A DNA stretch of 8,087 nt, from positions 1-8,087 of the forward strand of contig DUGO01000195.1 of NCBI GenBank assembly GCA_013331375.1, in the 5' to 3' direction. Below the pieces are notes generated by a model. That model had not been told where the DNA came from, made no database searches, and saw only the letters and a list, made by a program, of their open reading frames with translations. Position 1 is the first letter of the stretch. Every line of letters begins with the position of its first letter. The stretch is from Candidatus Methanoperedentaceae archaeon. GTDB lineage: Archaea; Halobacteriota; Methanosarcinia; Methanosarcinales; Methanoperedenaceae. Shown here one piece after another: positions 1-5,627 of this stretch. Made by a program: the position numbers and the translations under genes.

Positions 1-960
1 GGTGAGTACAACACCCTTGTGGCTACCTCTGTTGCTGAGGAAGGGCTTGATATACCGTCCACAGACCTCGTCGTCTTTTTCGAGCCCGTACCATCGGAGA
101 TACGTAGCATCCAGAGAAAGGGACGCACCGGGAGGCGGCATGCGGGGCGTGTGGTCGTGCTTGAGGCAGAAGGAACGATGGACAGCGCCTATTTCTGGAG
201 CTCGAGGAAAAAGGAAAAGTCGATGCAGTCCGAGATAAAGAGCATGCAGTCCATGAAGGTGCAGGATGGGCAGAAGCCGCCCGAGCCCCAGAAAAAGCTT
301 GGCGATTTCCCTGAAGAAGTGAGCGTGTTCGCTGACCAGAGGGAAACGCACTCGGGTATTCTTCCGTTCCTCGAGAAGATGGGGATTCGCATCGCGCTCC
401 AGACACTCGAAGTCGGGGACTATGTCCTGAGCGACCGCCTCTGCATCGAGAGAAAGACCACAGTAGATTTTCTGGGGTCGATGCTTGACTCCGGGCGGCT
501 CTTCCGGCAGCTCGCAGACCTTGCAAGGACGTATGACCGACCTGTGCTCCTCATAGAAGGTGAAGACCTGTTCACTGCGCGTCAGGTACATCCCAATGCG
601 ATTCGGGGTCTCCTAGCGTCTATTGTCATCGATTTCAGCGTGCCCGTGATCACAACAAAAAACCAAGAGGAAACCGCAGCATACATAAGCGTGATGGCAA
701 GGCGCGAGCAGCTTGAGAAAAAGCGCGGGCTCTCCATTCATGGGAAAAAGAGCTCGATGACGCTCAGGGAACAGCAGGAATACATAGTGTCTGCGCTGCC
801 CGATGTAGGGAATGCCGTGGCTACAAACCTGCTGCTACACTTCGGCTCGGTGGAGAGCGTCATGACCGCGCCAAAGGAGGAGCTACTGAAGGTCGAGCTT
901 GTTGGACCCAAGACCGCTGACAGGATTCGTGAGGTTGCGGGCGGGGAATACAAAGGCTGA
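1..960 (+). CDS. hef: Hef-type DNA helicase/nuclease, C-terminal part (5' end outside window)
   Basis: This is the 3' part of a gene that begins upstream. The frame is open from base 1, and the GTG at 19 is an internal valine, not a start. The 319 visible residues open with helicase motif V (TSVAEEGLDIP, about residues 8-18) and motif VI (QRKGRTGR, about 38-45) of superfamily 2. A charged linker follows, then an XPF/Mus81-type nuclease domain with a DQRE segment (about 112), GDY (139-141) and the catalytic ERKTTVDF motif (150-157). A C-terminal pair of helix-hairpin-helix elements ends the protein (LPDVG near 266, VGPKTADRI near 301). This order is diagnostic of archaeal Hef, the FANCM/XPF-like enzyme that unwinds and cuts branched or stalled replication-fork DNA. 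All nuclease residues I looked for are present, so the enzyme should be active. It ends 11 bases before a convergent gene. A plain XPF protein is excluded by the intact helicase motifs. Confidence 0.95.
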   Translation, partial: GEYNTLVATSVAEEGLDIPSTDLVVFFEPVPSEIRSIQRKGRTGRRHAGRVVVLEAEGTMDSAYFWSSRKKEKSMQSEIKSMQSMKVQDGQKPPEPQKKLGDFPEEVSVFADQRETHSGILPFLEKMGIRIALQTLEVGDYVLSDRLCIERKTTVDFLGSMLDSGRLFRQLADLARTYDRPVLLIEGEDLFTARQVHPNAIRGLLASIVIDFSVPVITTKNQEETAAYISVMARREQLEKKRGLSIHGKKSSMTLREQQEYIVSALPDVGNAVATNLLLHFGSVESVMTAPKEELLKVELVGPKTADRIREVAGGEYKG

Positions 961-971
961 GCTTAAGGCTT

Positions 972-1220
972 CTATGTGCATTCTTGTTCTTTCCACTCCT
1001 TACCCATGTTAATGCCCCAGTATACCCACATCACTCCGAGTATCGCTGTCCCTGCAAGTATCGCAACAAGGATGACGGCAATCTGCTGGAGCGTGTTGAA
1101 TGACGCAGCGAAAAAAGCCACGTAGATTATCGAAAAGATCAATAACCCGAAAAAGACGATTATTGATACTGCAACTCTCAACGCAAGTCCCGGCGGTGTC
1201 TTTTGTTCTTCCCTGTCCAT
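972..1220 (-). CDS. Small two-helix membrane protein of unknown function
   Basis: I do not recognise this 82-residue protein. It has a short charged N-terminus rich in Asp, Glu, Lys and Arg (residues 1-14) and two hydrophobic helices at about 15-38 and 45-69. The tail is charged and ends GKEWKEQECT, with one cysteine next to last. This predicts a small helical hairpin in the cytoplasmic membrane with no catalytic motif visible. The ATG at 1220 is the only reasonable start: reading upstream in frame, a TAG stop lies five codons back. A GGGGGTA ribosome-binding-like sequence (1229-1233 on the plus strand as CCCCC) sits 8 bases before it. The gene is convergent with hef, and its promoter region holds TATA-like elements and inverted half-sites (described separately). 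Coding confidence rests on the start signal and the clean two-helix pattern. The function is unknown. Confidence 0.7.
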   Translation of the reverse strand: MDREEQKTPPGLALRVAVSIIVFFGLLIFSIIYVAFFAASFNTLQQIAVILVAILAGTAILGVMWVYWGINMGKEWKEQECT

Positions 1221-1248
1221 TTGAAATACCCCCTATATTTTCCTCCCG

Positions 1249-1307
1249 TTTTATACGTGACCGACATAATGTCACGATAATTTTGTTTTCTCGTGATAAT
1301 ATATAAA
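1249..1307 (-). promoter_or_regulatory. Promoter region with three inverted half-sites upstream of the small membrane gene
   Basis: In the 139-base gap between the genes at 972-1220 and 1360-2016, the minus strand reads TTTATATATT (1298-1307) and GTATAAAA (1249-1256). Both are TATA-box-like. The first would place a transcript start about 50-55 bases before the ATG at 1220, keeping the ribosome site in the leader. Between the two lie three copies of one short half-site in alternating orientation: CGTGAC (1256-1261), GTCACGA (1271-1277) and TCGTGA (1291-1296). The first pair is a perfect 6-base inverted repeat with a 9-base spacer. The second and third form a 6-base inverted repeat with a 13-base spacer. 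Placement just downstream of the upper TATA element would suit a repressor operator. This is inference, as no regulator gene is present. Confidence 0.4.
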
Positions 1308-1359
1308 CTTAACTAAAGCGATGCAAATCCGGTCATGAGCTTGCCATCCTGCAAGAACA

Positions 1360-2016
1360 TCATTCCGAAGGAACGATTCTGTGCCTGTCTATCCAGTACC
1401 CCCACAGCACGAAAAGCCACTGCGCTTCTCCAGCCCACGCCAGCGCCGTAATGCCAGGCGGAGGGGGTCCGAATATGGCTCCCATATATAGTACCAGTAA
1501 AAATATTACCAGTGTCCCGAGCGAATATACCCCTATCTTATCTGCGGGTTTTGTTGTCCGCAGATATATTCCCAGACCGATGCCGAAAATCAGGAGCTCT
1601 GCCGCAAGAGTCCCGGGCAGGGACGACCACACCCCGAAGCCCACGAAAACCCCGCTTCCGGGATATAGCGCAAGGTCAGGGCGATGAACGATAGCATCGA
1701 GAAACCAGTGGCTGACCACCGCAAGTCCGAGCACGAGAGCGCCGCGTGAATAATGCCGTAAATACATATAGACAACAGCGACAAGCACTGCCCATAAAAG
1801 CACGGCGAGCAGGCTGTGGGATATCGGGTAATAGACGAAATCAAGGGGCGTCACTTTCGTTATGCCCGGCGTGATGGTCACCCGCTCCACGCCGAGAAGG
1901 AGCAGTGTCGGGAAAACAAGGTCAACGAACAGTGAAGCCAGGAACATCGAGCCAAGCGACGCTTTTGGCGCAATAGCCTTGGCTCCGAACCCTATACCGA
2001 AATGACCCAATAGCAT
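1360..2016 (-). CDS. Polytopic membrane protein, YdjM/membrane-bound metal-dependent hydrolase-like
   Basis: This 218-residue integral membrane protein has about six hydrophobic segments. Potential metal ligands sit at or near membrane boundaries: His5 (LLGHFGIGF), Asp32 (SLFVDLVFP), His67 in YPISHSLL, and the cluster His103/Asp107/His111 in HWFLDAIVHRPDL. A similar N-terminal His and later HS and HxxxDxxxH pattern is seen in the YdjM-type 'LexA-binding, inner membrane-associated putative hydrolase' group, so I infer a distant membership. Enzymatic activity is unproven for most of that group. The ATG at 2016 directly follows the TAA of the upstream zinc-ribbon gene (sequence TAAATG). A strong GGGAGG ribosome site (2022-2027) lies 5 bases upstream, inside the end of that gene. 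This is the last gene of a three-gene minus-strand operon. No clear terminator follows; a weak CTTGC/GCAAG hairpin is present at 1340-1355. Confidence 0.85.
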   Translation of the reverse strand: MLLGHFGIGFGAKAIAPKASLGSMFLASLFVDLVFPTLLLLGVERVTITPGITKVTPLDFVYYPISHSLLAVLLWAVLVAVVYMYLRHYSRGALVLGLAVVSHWFLDAIVHRPDLALYPGSGVFVGFGVWSSLPGTLAAELLIFGIGLGIYLRTTKPADKIGVYSLGTLVIFLLVLYMGAIFGPPPPGITALAWAGEAQWLFVLWGYWIDRHRIVPSE

Positions 2017-2190
2017 TTATGCCTCCCTGTACTTTTTCCTGATCTCCTCTATTATCTCTTCATCGCCTTCGATTATAAGACTGCCCACGTAACCGCAGTT
2101 CTTGCAGTGATATACTGCGCCAATATATCCTCCGGCTTCGTAGAAGAGACCTGACTCGCCGCACACAGGACACACCTTCTTCCCTGTCAT
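2017..2190 (-). CDS. Small zinc-ribbon protein (57 aa)
   Basis: This short gene encodes 57 residues beginning MTGKKVCPVCG and ending KKYREA. Two Cys-x2-Cys knuckles (Cys7/Cys10 in CPVC and Cys29/Cys32 in CKNC) are separated by 18 residues rich in Gly and Tyr, the layout of a rubredoxin-like zinc ribbon. An acidic then basic helical tail follows (EGDEEIIEEIRKKYRE). Its ATG overlaps the TGA of the upstream SSSCA1-like gene in the sequence ATGA (2187-2190), and its own TAA abuts the next start. This tight packing, the lack of an independent ribosome site, and the cysteine pairs make the gene convincing despite its size. A single zinc ribbon of this sort usually binds nucleic acid or a protein partner. 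The actual target is not evident. Confidence 0.85.
   Translation of the reverse strand: MTGKKVCPVCGESGLFYEAGGYIGAVYHCKNCGYVGSLIIEGDEEIIEEIRKKYREA
2022..2027 (-). promoter_or_regulatory. Ribosome binding site of the 1360-2016 membrane gene
   Basis: The minus strand reads GGGAGG followed by 5 bases and then ATG at 2016-2014. It matches the archaeal Shine-Dalgarno core and lies within the last codons of the upstream 57-codon gene, so translation of the membrane protein is probably coupled to that gene. Confidence 0.7.
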
Positions 2191-2564
2191 GATTGGAGCA
2201 GCCTGAGTATCCTTATCCCGCGCTCAATGCAGTCCATCTGGTCCCTGATGCGCGAGAGCTCGGTTTCCCGCTGCATGTTGCGGGCAAGCTCGTTAATCTT
2301 GTCCGACACCAGCTTCCCAACAGCATCCTCCTTTGTCCCTGCAGCTTCGGTACCGGATTCCCGTGGGAGCGGCGCTGCTGCCGGTGCATGCTCTGCTTTC
2401 GGGGGCTGCTGCCTTTTCCCGGTCATCCTGTCGTAGTCGCACACAGGGCAGAAGACCTCGCCTTTATACCTGAACATGGGCGCGCCGCAGTCGTGGTGCT
2501 CTGCAAGCATGGTCGCGCCAATCTCGAGGAACTTCACAATCCTATCTTCGTCGCTCTTGTCCAT
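2187..2564 (-). CDS. SSSCA1/UPF0148-family zinc-finger protein
   Basis: This 125-residue protein matches the archaeal UPF0148 group related to the human Sjogren's syndrome/scleroderma autoantigen 1 (ZNRD2). The characteristic N-terminal stretch is present: a helix with IGATMLAEHH (about residues 15-24), then CGAPMFRYKG (26-35) and FCPVC (38-42). In most members the finger opens with CxxC. Here the first ligand position is His23, giving an HxxC...CxxC set (His23, Cys26, Cys39, Cys42). A Pro/Ala-rich linker (about 53-68) leads to a C-terminal helix with heptad-like character (SDKINELARNMQRETELSRI), probably a coiled coil for oligomerisation. The family's biochemical role in archaea is not settled. 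It is first in a three-gene operon, with a 4-base overlap to the next gene. The mRNA is probably short-leadered: no ribosome site precedes the ATG, and a TATA-like element lies about 43 bases upstream. Confidence 0.9.
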   Translation of the reverse strand: MDKSDEDRIVKFLEIGATMLAEHHDCGAPMFRYKGEVFCPVCDYDRMTGKRQQPPKAEHAPAAAPLPRESGTEAAGTKEDAVGKLVSDKINELARNMQRETELSRIRDQMDCIERGIRILRLLQS

Positions 2565-2599
2565 GCCCAGTTATTTTCTTTCGTGTGTCTTAATGTTTC

Positions 2600-2613
2600 G
2601 CATAATTTTATGC
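2600..2613. promoter_or_regulatory. Palindromic divergent promoter between the zinc-finger operon and the YkgJ-like gene
   Basis: The 73-base divergent gap contains a perfect inverted repeat, GCATAATTTTATGC (6-base arms, 2-base spacer), which reads as a TATA-like box on both strands. Its centre lies about 31 bases before the plus-strand ATG at 2638, which has no ribosome site, so the YkgJ-like mRNA may be leaderless or nearly so. On the minus strand the same element predicts a leader of about 16 bases before the ATG at 2564. One element may therefore serve both directions. It may also be an operator for a dimeric regulator. Both readings are inference from position and symmetry. Confidence 0.45.
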
Positions 2614-2637
2614 TTTCTCGTGCACTGTTTGAGCTTT

Positions 2638-3300
2638 ATGGAATACGACCCCGGGCTGGAGCTGTCCCGCGCGCAGGGGCTCGACGCTGAAAAGCTCGCC
2701 GGTGAGATACGGGACATCGGATTTGAGTGCAGGCGGTGCGGTGAGTGCTGCCGCGGTGAGGATGAGCACGTAGCTGTCTTTCCGTTCGAGGTCAGGGCAC
2801 TGGTCGGCGCCACCGGATTGAAGTGGCTTGACGTGGCAGCCCCCCCTGAAAGCCAGGACATCGACATGGAGGGCAACATGCATTCATTCGAATGGGTGCT
2901 TCGAAGAGCCAACGGTAACTGCAGGTTCCTTGGCTGCGGGTGCAAGGAATGTACGGTGTACGGAGCAAGACCCCTCCTTTGCAGGACATATCCGTTTTTC
3001 ATTGATGGTGAGCGCCTGCAGGTGTCCAAATGCAGGGGGCTCGGCAGCCCGATTAGTGTTGAGAGGAGCCTCGAGCTTGCACAGGTGCTCAAGCTCAGGC
3101 TAATCACCGAGATAGAAGAAACCGTACGCCTTTTTTCCCGCTTCAGGGGTTTCAGGATGGGCAGCAGGAACCAGTGCGTGAAAGAGCGCGGTAAAGGAAG
3201 CTGGAGAGTGGGGCGTCCGGGCAATGGCACCTGCATCGTCCACGACAGTGCAGGCACATGGGTCATCCGGGGCAGGGAGTTCGCTGGCAGACAACCGTAA
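2638..3300 (+). CDS. YkgJ-family cysteine-cluster protein
   Basis: This 220-residue protein belongs to the YkgJ/CxxCxxCC family of putative zinc- or iron-binding proteins. The N-terminal signature CRRCGECC (Cys31, 34, 37, 38) is followed by a second cluster, CRFLGCGCKEC (Cys95, 100, 102, 105), then VYGARPLLCRTYPF with Cys115, and Cys132. The arrangement fits a bound metal or cluster. The biochemical function of the family is not established. The C-terminal region (about 165-220) is basic and ends with a segment containing IVHDSAGTWVI, a kind of tail I associate with archaeal members. An open frame runs upstream to 2476, but it crosses the antisense zinc-finger gene. The ATG at 2638 is preferred because the family homology begins just after it and the palindromic TATA-like element is suitably placed. 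The gene lies 35 bases before artA on the same strand and may be cotranscribed with it. Confidence 0.88.
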   Translation: MEYDPGLELSRAQGLDAEKLAGEIRDIGFECRRCGECCRGEDEHVAVFPFEVRALVGATGLKWLDVAAPPESQDIDMEGNMHSFEWVLRRANGNCRFLGCGCKECTVYGARPLLCRTYPFFIDGERLQVSKCRGLGSPISVERSLELAQVLKLRLITEIEETVRLFSRFRGFRMGSRNQCVKERGKGSWRVGRPGNGTCIVHDSAGTWVIRGREFAGRQP

Positions 3301-3326
3301 CTTATTTTAGACACAAGTGAATAAAT

Positions 3327-3330
3327 GGAG
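3327..3330 (+). promoter_or_regulatory. Ribosome binding site of artA
   Basis: GGAG lies 5 bases before the ATG at 3336 and decides this start over the ATG at 3325, which is in a different frame and opens only a spurious frame. A TTATTTTA element at 3302-3309 could be a weak separate promoter, but it would place the transcript start near the ribosome site, so readthrough from the upstream gene is the simpler source. Confidence 0.55.
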
Positions 3331-3335
3331 TTCCT

Positions 3336-4157
3336 ATGGATTCAACAATACTGTGGGGTTCACTTGCGCTTCTCATGGCAGCGGTCCTGGTGCCTGAGGG
3401 TCGCAATAGGCTTGGGTATACAGCAGGTAGCATCGGCTGGGGTCTTTTCGCAGTCCACTGGTCCCTGCAGTTCATCCATTTCCTCGGCATCAGGGATTAC
3501 TATAACGTATTCCTGACAGCTGTCATAATCACATTCAGCCTGCTCATGAGTTATATGATGTTAAAAGGGCGCGACAGCGGCAGCCAGAGCAGGATCCTGC
3601 TCAAAGCCACAAGTACGGCAGCCATCGGGGGTATCATCTACTATGCCTTCGTGGAGGTCGCGTTCCTCAAAAACTGGATTATCGTGTTCGTCAAGGACCA
3701 GATTGTCATGACTCTTCTGGCTTTCGGCGTACCTCTCACAACCACGGGGAACATTATCTATTTCAGGGAGAACGAGCTCGGGATAGAGATAATACTGGCA
3801 TGCACAGCGATAGAGAGCATAGCGCTTTTTGTTGCCATGATACTAAGCGTCGATGCGCCCCTCCGGCGCAGGCTGGGGGCGCTTGCCATGTCAATCGGCA
3901 TCATCCATGTGACAAACGTGCTGCGCACCGTGTTCATCGCAACCGCCTACTGGTATGAGTGGTTCGGTGCGCCCCAGGCGAGCTTTTATATGGCGCACAC
4001 GGTCATAGCAAAACCGGCTTCGGGACTCATCCTGTTTGCAGTTGCATACCTTCTCCTGAGGATGATGCCAGAGCTTCTATCAGGCATCCTTGACCTGTGG
4101 AAGTACGTATCCGGCAAGGTCAGGGACCTGCTTAGCGCCCCGACCCTCTCGCCCTGA
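3336..4157 (+). CDS. artA: Archaeosortase A (PGF-CTERM sorting transpeptidase)
   Basis: This 273-residue polytopic membrane protein has about eight hydrophobic helices. Archaeosortases are the archaeal branch of the exosortase family. They cut the C-terminal PGF-CTERM signal of secreted surface proteins such as S-layer glycoproteins so that the protein can be linked to a membrane lipid. The three expected landmarks are visible in order: the nucleophile Cys156 in LACTAIES, Arg197 in TNVLRTVF, and His221 in FYMAHTVIAK. The GIEIILACTAIES helix and the following short loop APLRRRLGAL are typical of the ArtA subfamily. The length is normal for ArtA, and no residue looks missing. The start is supported by the GGAG ribosome site. 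No complete protein in this window carries a recognisable PGF-CTERM tail, so its substrates must be elsewhere in the genome. The coding end is followed by the possible small broken gene at 4188-4381. Confidence 0.92.
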   Translation: MDSTILWGSLALLMAAVLVPEGRNRLGYTAGSIGWGLFAVHWSLQFIHFLGIRDYYNVFLTAVIITFSLLMSYMMLKGRDSGSQSRILLKATSTAAIGGIIYYAFVEVAFLKNWIIVFVKDQIVMTLLAFGVPLTTTGNIIYFRENELGIEIILACTAIESIALFVAMILSVDAPLRRRLGALAMSIGIIHVTNVLRTVFIATAYWYEWFGAPQASFYMAHTVIAKPASGLILFAVAYLLLRMMPELLSGILDLWKYVSGKVRDLLSAPTLSP

Positions 4158-4187
4158 AGCTATGATAAAACCCAGGAGCCGAATCCG

Positions 4188-4381
4188 ATGCCAGGCAAAA
4201 TCTTACCCGGGATTGCTGCACTCTCATTCGAGAGCGCCAGGCGCATATCGAACCTTCTTTTGGACGGCTTGTAGCCTTGCAGAGTACGGGAGAAGCCTTG
4301 GAACGTTTTGGTGACATGGGCTTAGAGCAGGTACGAAAGCATCACGACCGCTGTCGAGATGAGCCCGATGATACCGACTGA
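4188..4381 (+). pseudogene. Possible small gene interrupted by a frameshift
   Basis: The space between artA and the convergent permease has an ATG at 4188 with AGGAG (4174-4178) 9 bases upstream. It encodes MPGKILPGIAALSFESARRI and continues to a TAG at 4272, 28 residues in all. At the stop, reading shifts by one base (re-using the C at 4268) into a frame that continues LVALQSTGEALERFGDMGLE and on to a TGA at 4379. The joined product would be about 64 residues, forming one long amphipathic helical protein with no cysteine-rich or membrane segment. The continuity of helical character across the junction suggests one gene with a single lost base, through decay or an assembly error, or less likely programmed -1 shifting. 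The 3' end would overlap the permease end antisense by about 60 bases. I do not recognise a family. Chance open frames remain a real alternative. Confidence 0.3.
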
Positions 4382-5470
4382 TCGCACCTGCCAGCTGTCA
4401 AACATCCTGACCGCTGCCACGCATATGAACATGTACGGCAGCAGGTTGAAAACCACCGAAAGTATGGCAAGCTCACCGAACTTGTCGCTGAACAGGAGCA
4501 GCGCCCCGCCTGATGCGGCGCAAACGATGGTGGCTATATGGGGCGTGCCGCTACTTCCAATGCCAGAGAGCATGCGAATGCGGTTCTCTGATGAGATATT
4601 CTGAAGCACCCTTGAGCCTGCCATGATGTATGCGTTCAGGGCTGATATCATCGAGATTATGCCGAGGACAGCCATCGCGTCACCTGAGCCTGCCGCAACC
4701 GTGGAGGCTGCGGCTGCAAGTGGGGCAGGGGATGAGGCAAGCACAACGCTTCCAACGCTGCCGATGAGCGATATGTTCAGGAGAATGTAAACCGCGGTCA
4801 CCACTGCCATGACTATGACCAGCGCCCTGGAAACGTCATTCCTGTTCCTTATCTCATCCGCAGGTATGGCGCTTATCTCAAAACCAGTGAAGCACCAGTA
4901 CACGATTATCACTGACCTCAGGAAATCGGTATTGCTGTCCCCGAAAAACGGCGTGAAGTTCCCTGTCCTTATGTGGGGCACGAGAATTATCGCAAGCAGT
5001 ATGAGCGGCAGGGTTTTCATGAGTGTCAGCACGTTTTCGATGCTTCCGGATGGTCGCACACCTGATATATTGATGATGCCGAACACTGCCACCATGCCTA
5101 TCTCGAGCCAGAGGAGGTTGCTGTAGCCGAAAAACGATACGTACTGCCCTATACCTGCTGCTATCGTGGCGATACCGAATATTGAGGAGATGAGGTACAG
5201 GAGCACAAGTGAGGTCGAGAGCCTCCTGCCGAACACACCAAGGAAAATAGGATACAGCGCTCCCGTGCCCGGGTACCTTGATGACGCCCACGCAAGGGAC
5301 AGCATGACGCAGCCTGCGGAGACTGCTGCCAGCACCCACGCGAGGATCGAGCTCGGTCCAGCCAGTCCCGCGACTATGCCGGGAACAACGAAAATCCCTG
5401 AGCCTATGGTTCCCCCGATACCGAAGCTCACAAGCTCAGCAAGACCGAGATTCTTCTTATATCCTGGCAT
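4322..5470 (-). CDS. APC-superfamily amino acid permease
   Basis: This 382-residue polytopic transporter belongs to the amino acid-polyamine-organocation superfamily, which moves amino acids or related amines across the cytoplasmic membrane by proton- or ion-coupled symport or by exchange. The unwound TM1 substrate motif is clear (GIGGTIGSGIFVVPG, about residues 17-31). A TM6 region reading WCFTGFEISAIPADEIRN (about 192-209) matches the family's second binding helix. I count 11 hydrophobic segments, the last ending at the C-terminus (IGLISTAVVMLSYLL). Most members have 12 and are 430-500 residues long, so this one lacks the final helix. The ten-helix transport core appears intact. No helix-like continuation is found in other frames beyond the stop. 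The ATG at 5470 matches the family N-terminus (a short basic lead, then KKNLGLAELVSFGIG); no strong ribosome site is seen. The substrate cannot be told from sequence. The gene stands alone, convergent with artA. Confidence 0.92.
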   Translation of the reverse strand: MPGYKKNLGLAELVSFGIGGTIGSGIFVVPGIVAGLAGPSSILAWVLAAVSAGCVMLSLAWASSRYPGTGALYPIFLGVFGRRLSTSLVLLYLISSIFGIATIAAGIGQYVSFFGYSNLLWLEIGMVAVFGIINISGVRPSGSIENVLTLMKTLPLILLAIILVPHIRTGNFTPFFGDSNTDFLRSVIIVYWCFTGFEISAIPADEIRNRNDVSRALVIVMAVVTAVYILLNISLIGSVGSVVLASSPAPLAAAASTVAAGSGDAMAVLGIISMISALNAYIMAGSRVLQNISSENRIRMLSGIGSSGTPHIATIVCAASGGALLLFSDKFGELAILSVVFNLLPYMFICVAAVRMFDSWQVRSVGIIGLISTAVVMLSYLL

Positions 5471-5597
5471 ACCCTGTGATATTCCTGTCCGCTCGCAGCT
5501 ATTGCGGCAGACAATGCCTGTATTTTCAGGCTCTTACATAGCTCTTTTCTTCCGGGTACAGGGTCTATCGTCCCGCAGCCGGGGCTAACCAGAAGGC

Positions 5598-5604
5598 TTA
5601 TCTA
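5598..5604 (+). promoter_or_regulatory. TATA-like element for the BFN-domain gene
   Basis: The sequence TTATCTA is centred 27 bases upstream of the ATG at 5628, the spacing expected if transcription starts at the first codon. No Shine-Dalgarno-like sequence precedes that ATG, so a leaderless mRNA is the simplest reading. The rest of the 157-base divergent gap (5471-5627) holds only a short GCCTG/CAGGC hairpin (5516-5531) and no gene that I can support. Confidence 0.4.
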
Positions 5605-5627
5605 CCCAGTCCCATACATTCTATTTA

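Noticed and set aside
23..526. Long open frame on the minus strand opposite hef
   Set aside because: It is antisense to a clearly conserved nuclease/helicase frame, its product is low-complexity (Ser, Arg, Pro), and no family pattern is visible.
1340..1355. CTTGC/GCAAG hairpin after the minus-strand operon as a terminator
   Set aside because: The stem is only five bases and no T-run follows on the minus strand, so it is too weak to call.
2476..2637. Upstream extension of the YkgJ-like gene to an ATG at 2476
   Set aside because: The added 54 residues lie antisense to the conserved zinc-finger gene and across the divergent promoter, and they show no family similarity.
2571..3314. A 247-codon open frame on the minus strand opposite the YkgJ-like gene
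   Set aside because: It has a Ser/Pro/Leu-rich product typical of an antisense shadow, while the plus strand encodes clear cysteine motifs.
4240..4270. GGTTCGAT-like sequence on the minus strand resembling a tRNA T-arm
   Set aside because: The flanking bases do not form the 5-base T-stem, and no acceptor, D-arm or anticodon stem can be found at suitable distances.
4878..5339. Alternative minus-strand frame inside the permease gene
   Set aside because: It is His/Arg-rich with no domain pattern, and the permease frame has clear transmembrane periodicity and family motifs.
5516..5531. GCCTG/CAGGC hairpin upstream of the permease
   Set aside because: The 5-base stem with a 6-base loop is at the level expected by chance, it lacks a T-tract, and it is in a promoter region where a terminator is not needed.
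5166..5588. Plus-strand open frame opposite the permease start and its upstream region
   Set aside because: It is mostly antisense to conserved permease sequence, and the Pro/Ser/Arg-rich product has no recognisable features or start signal.
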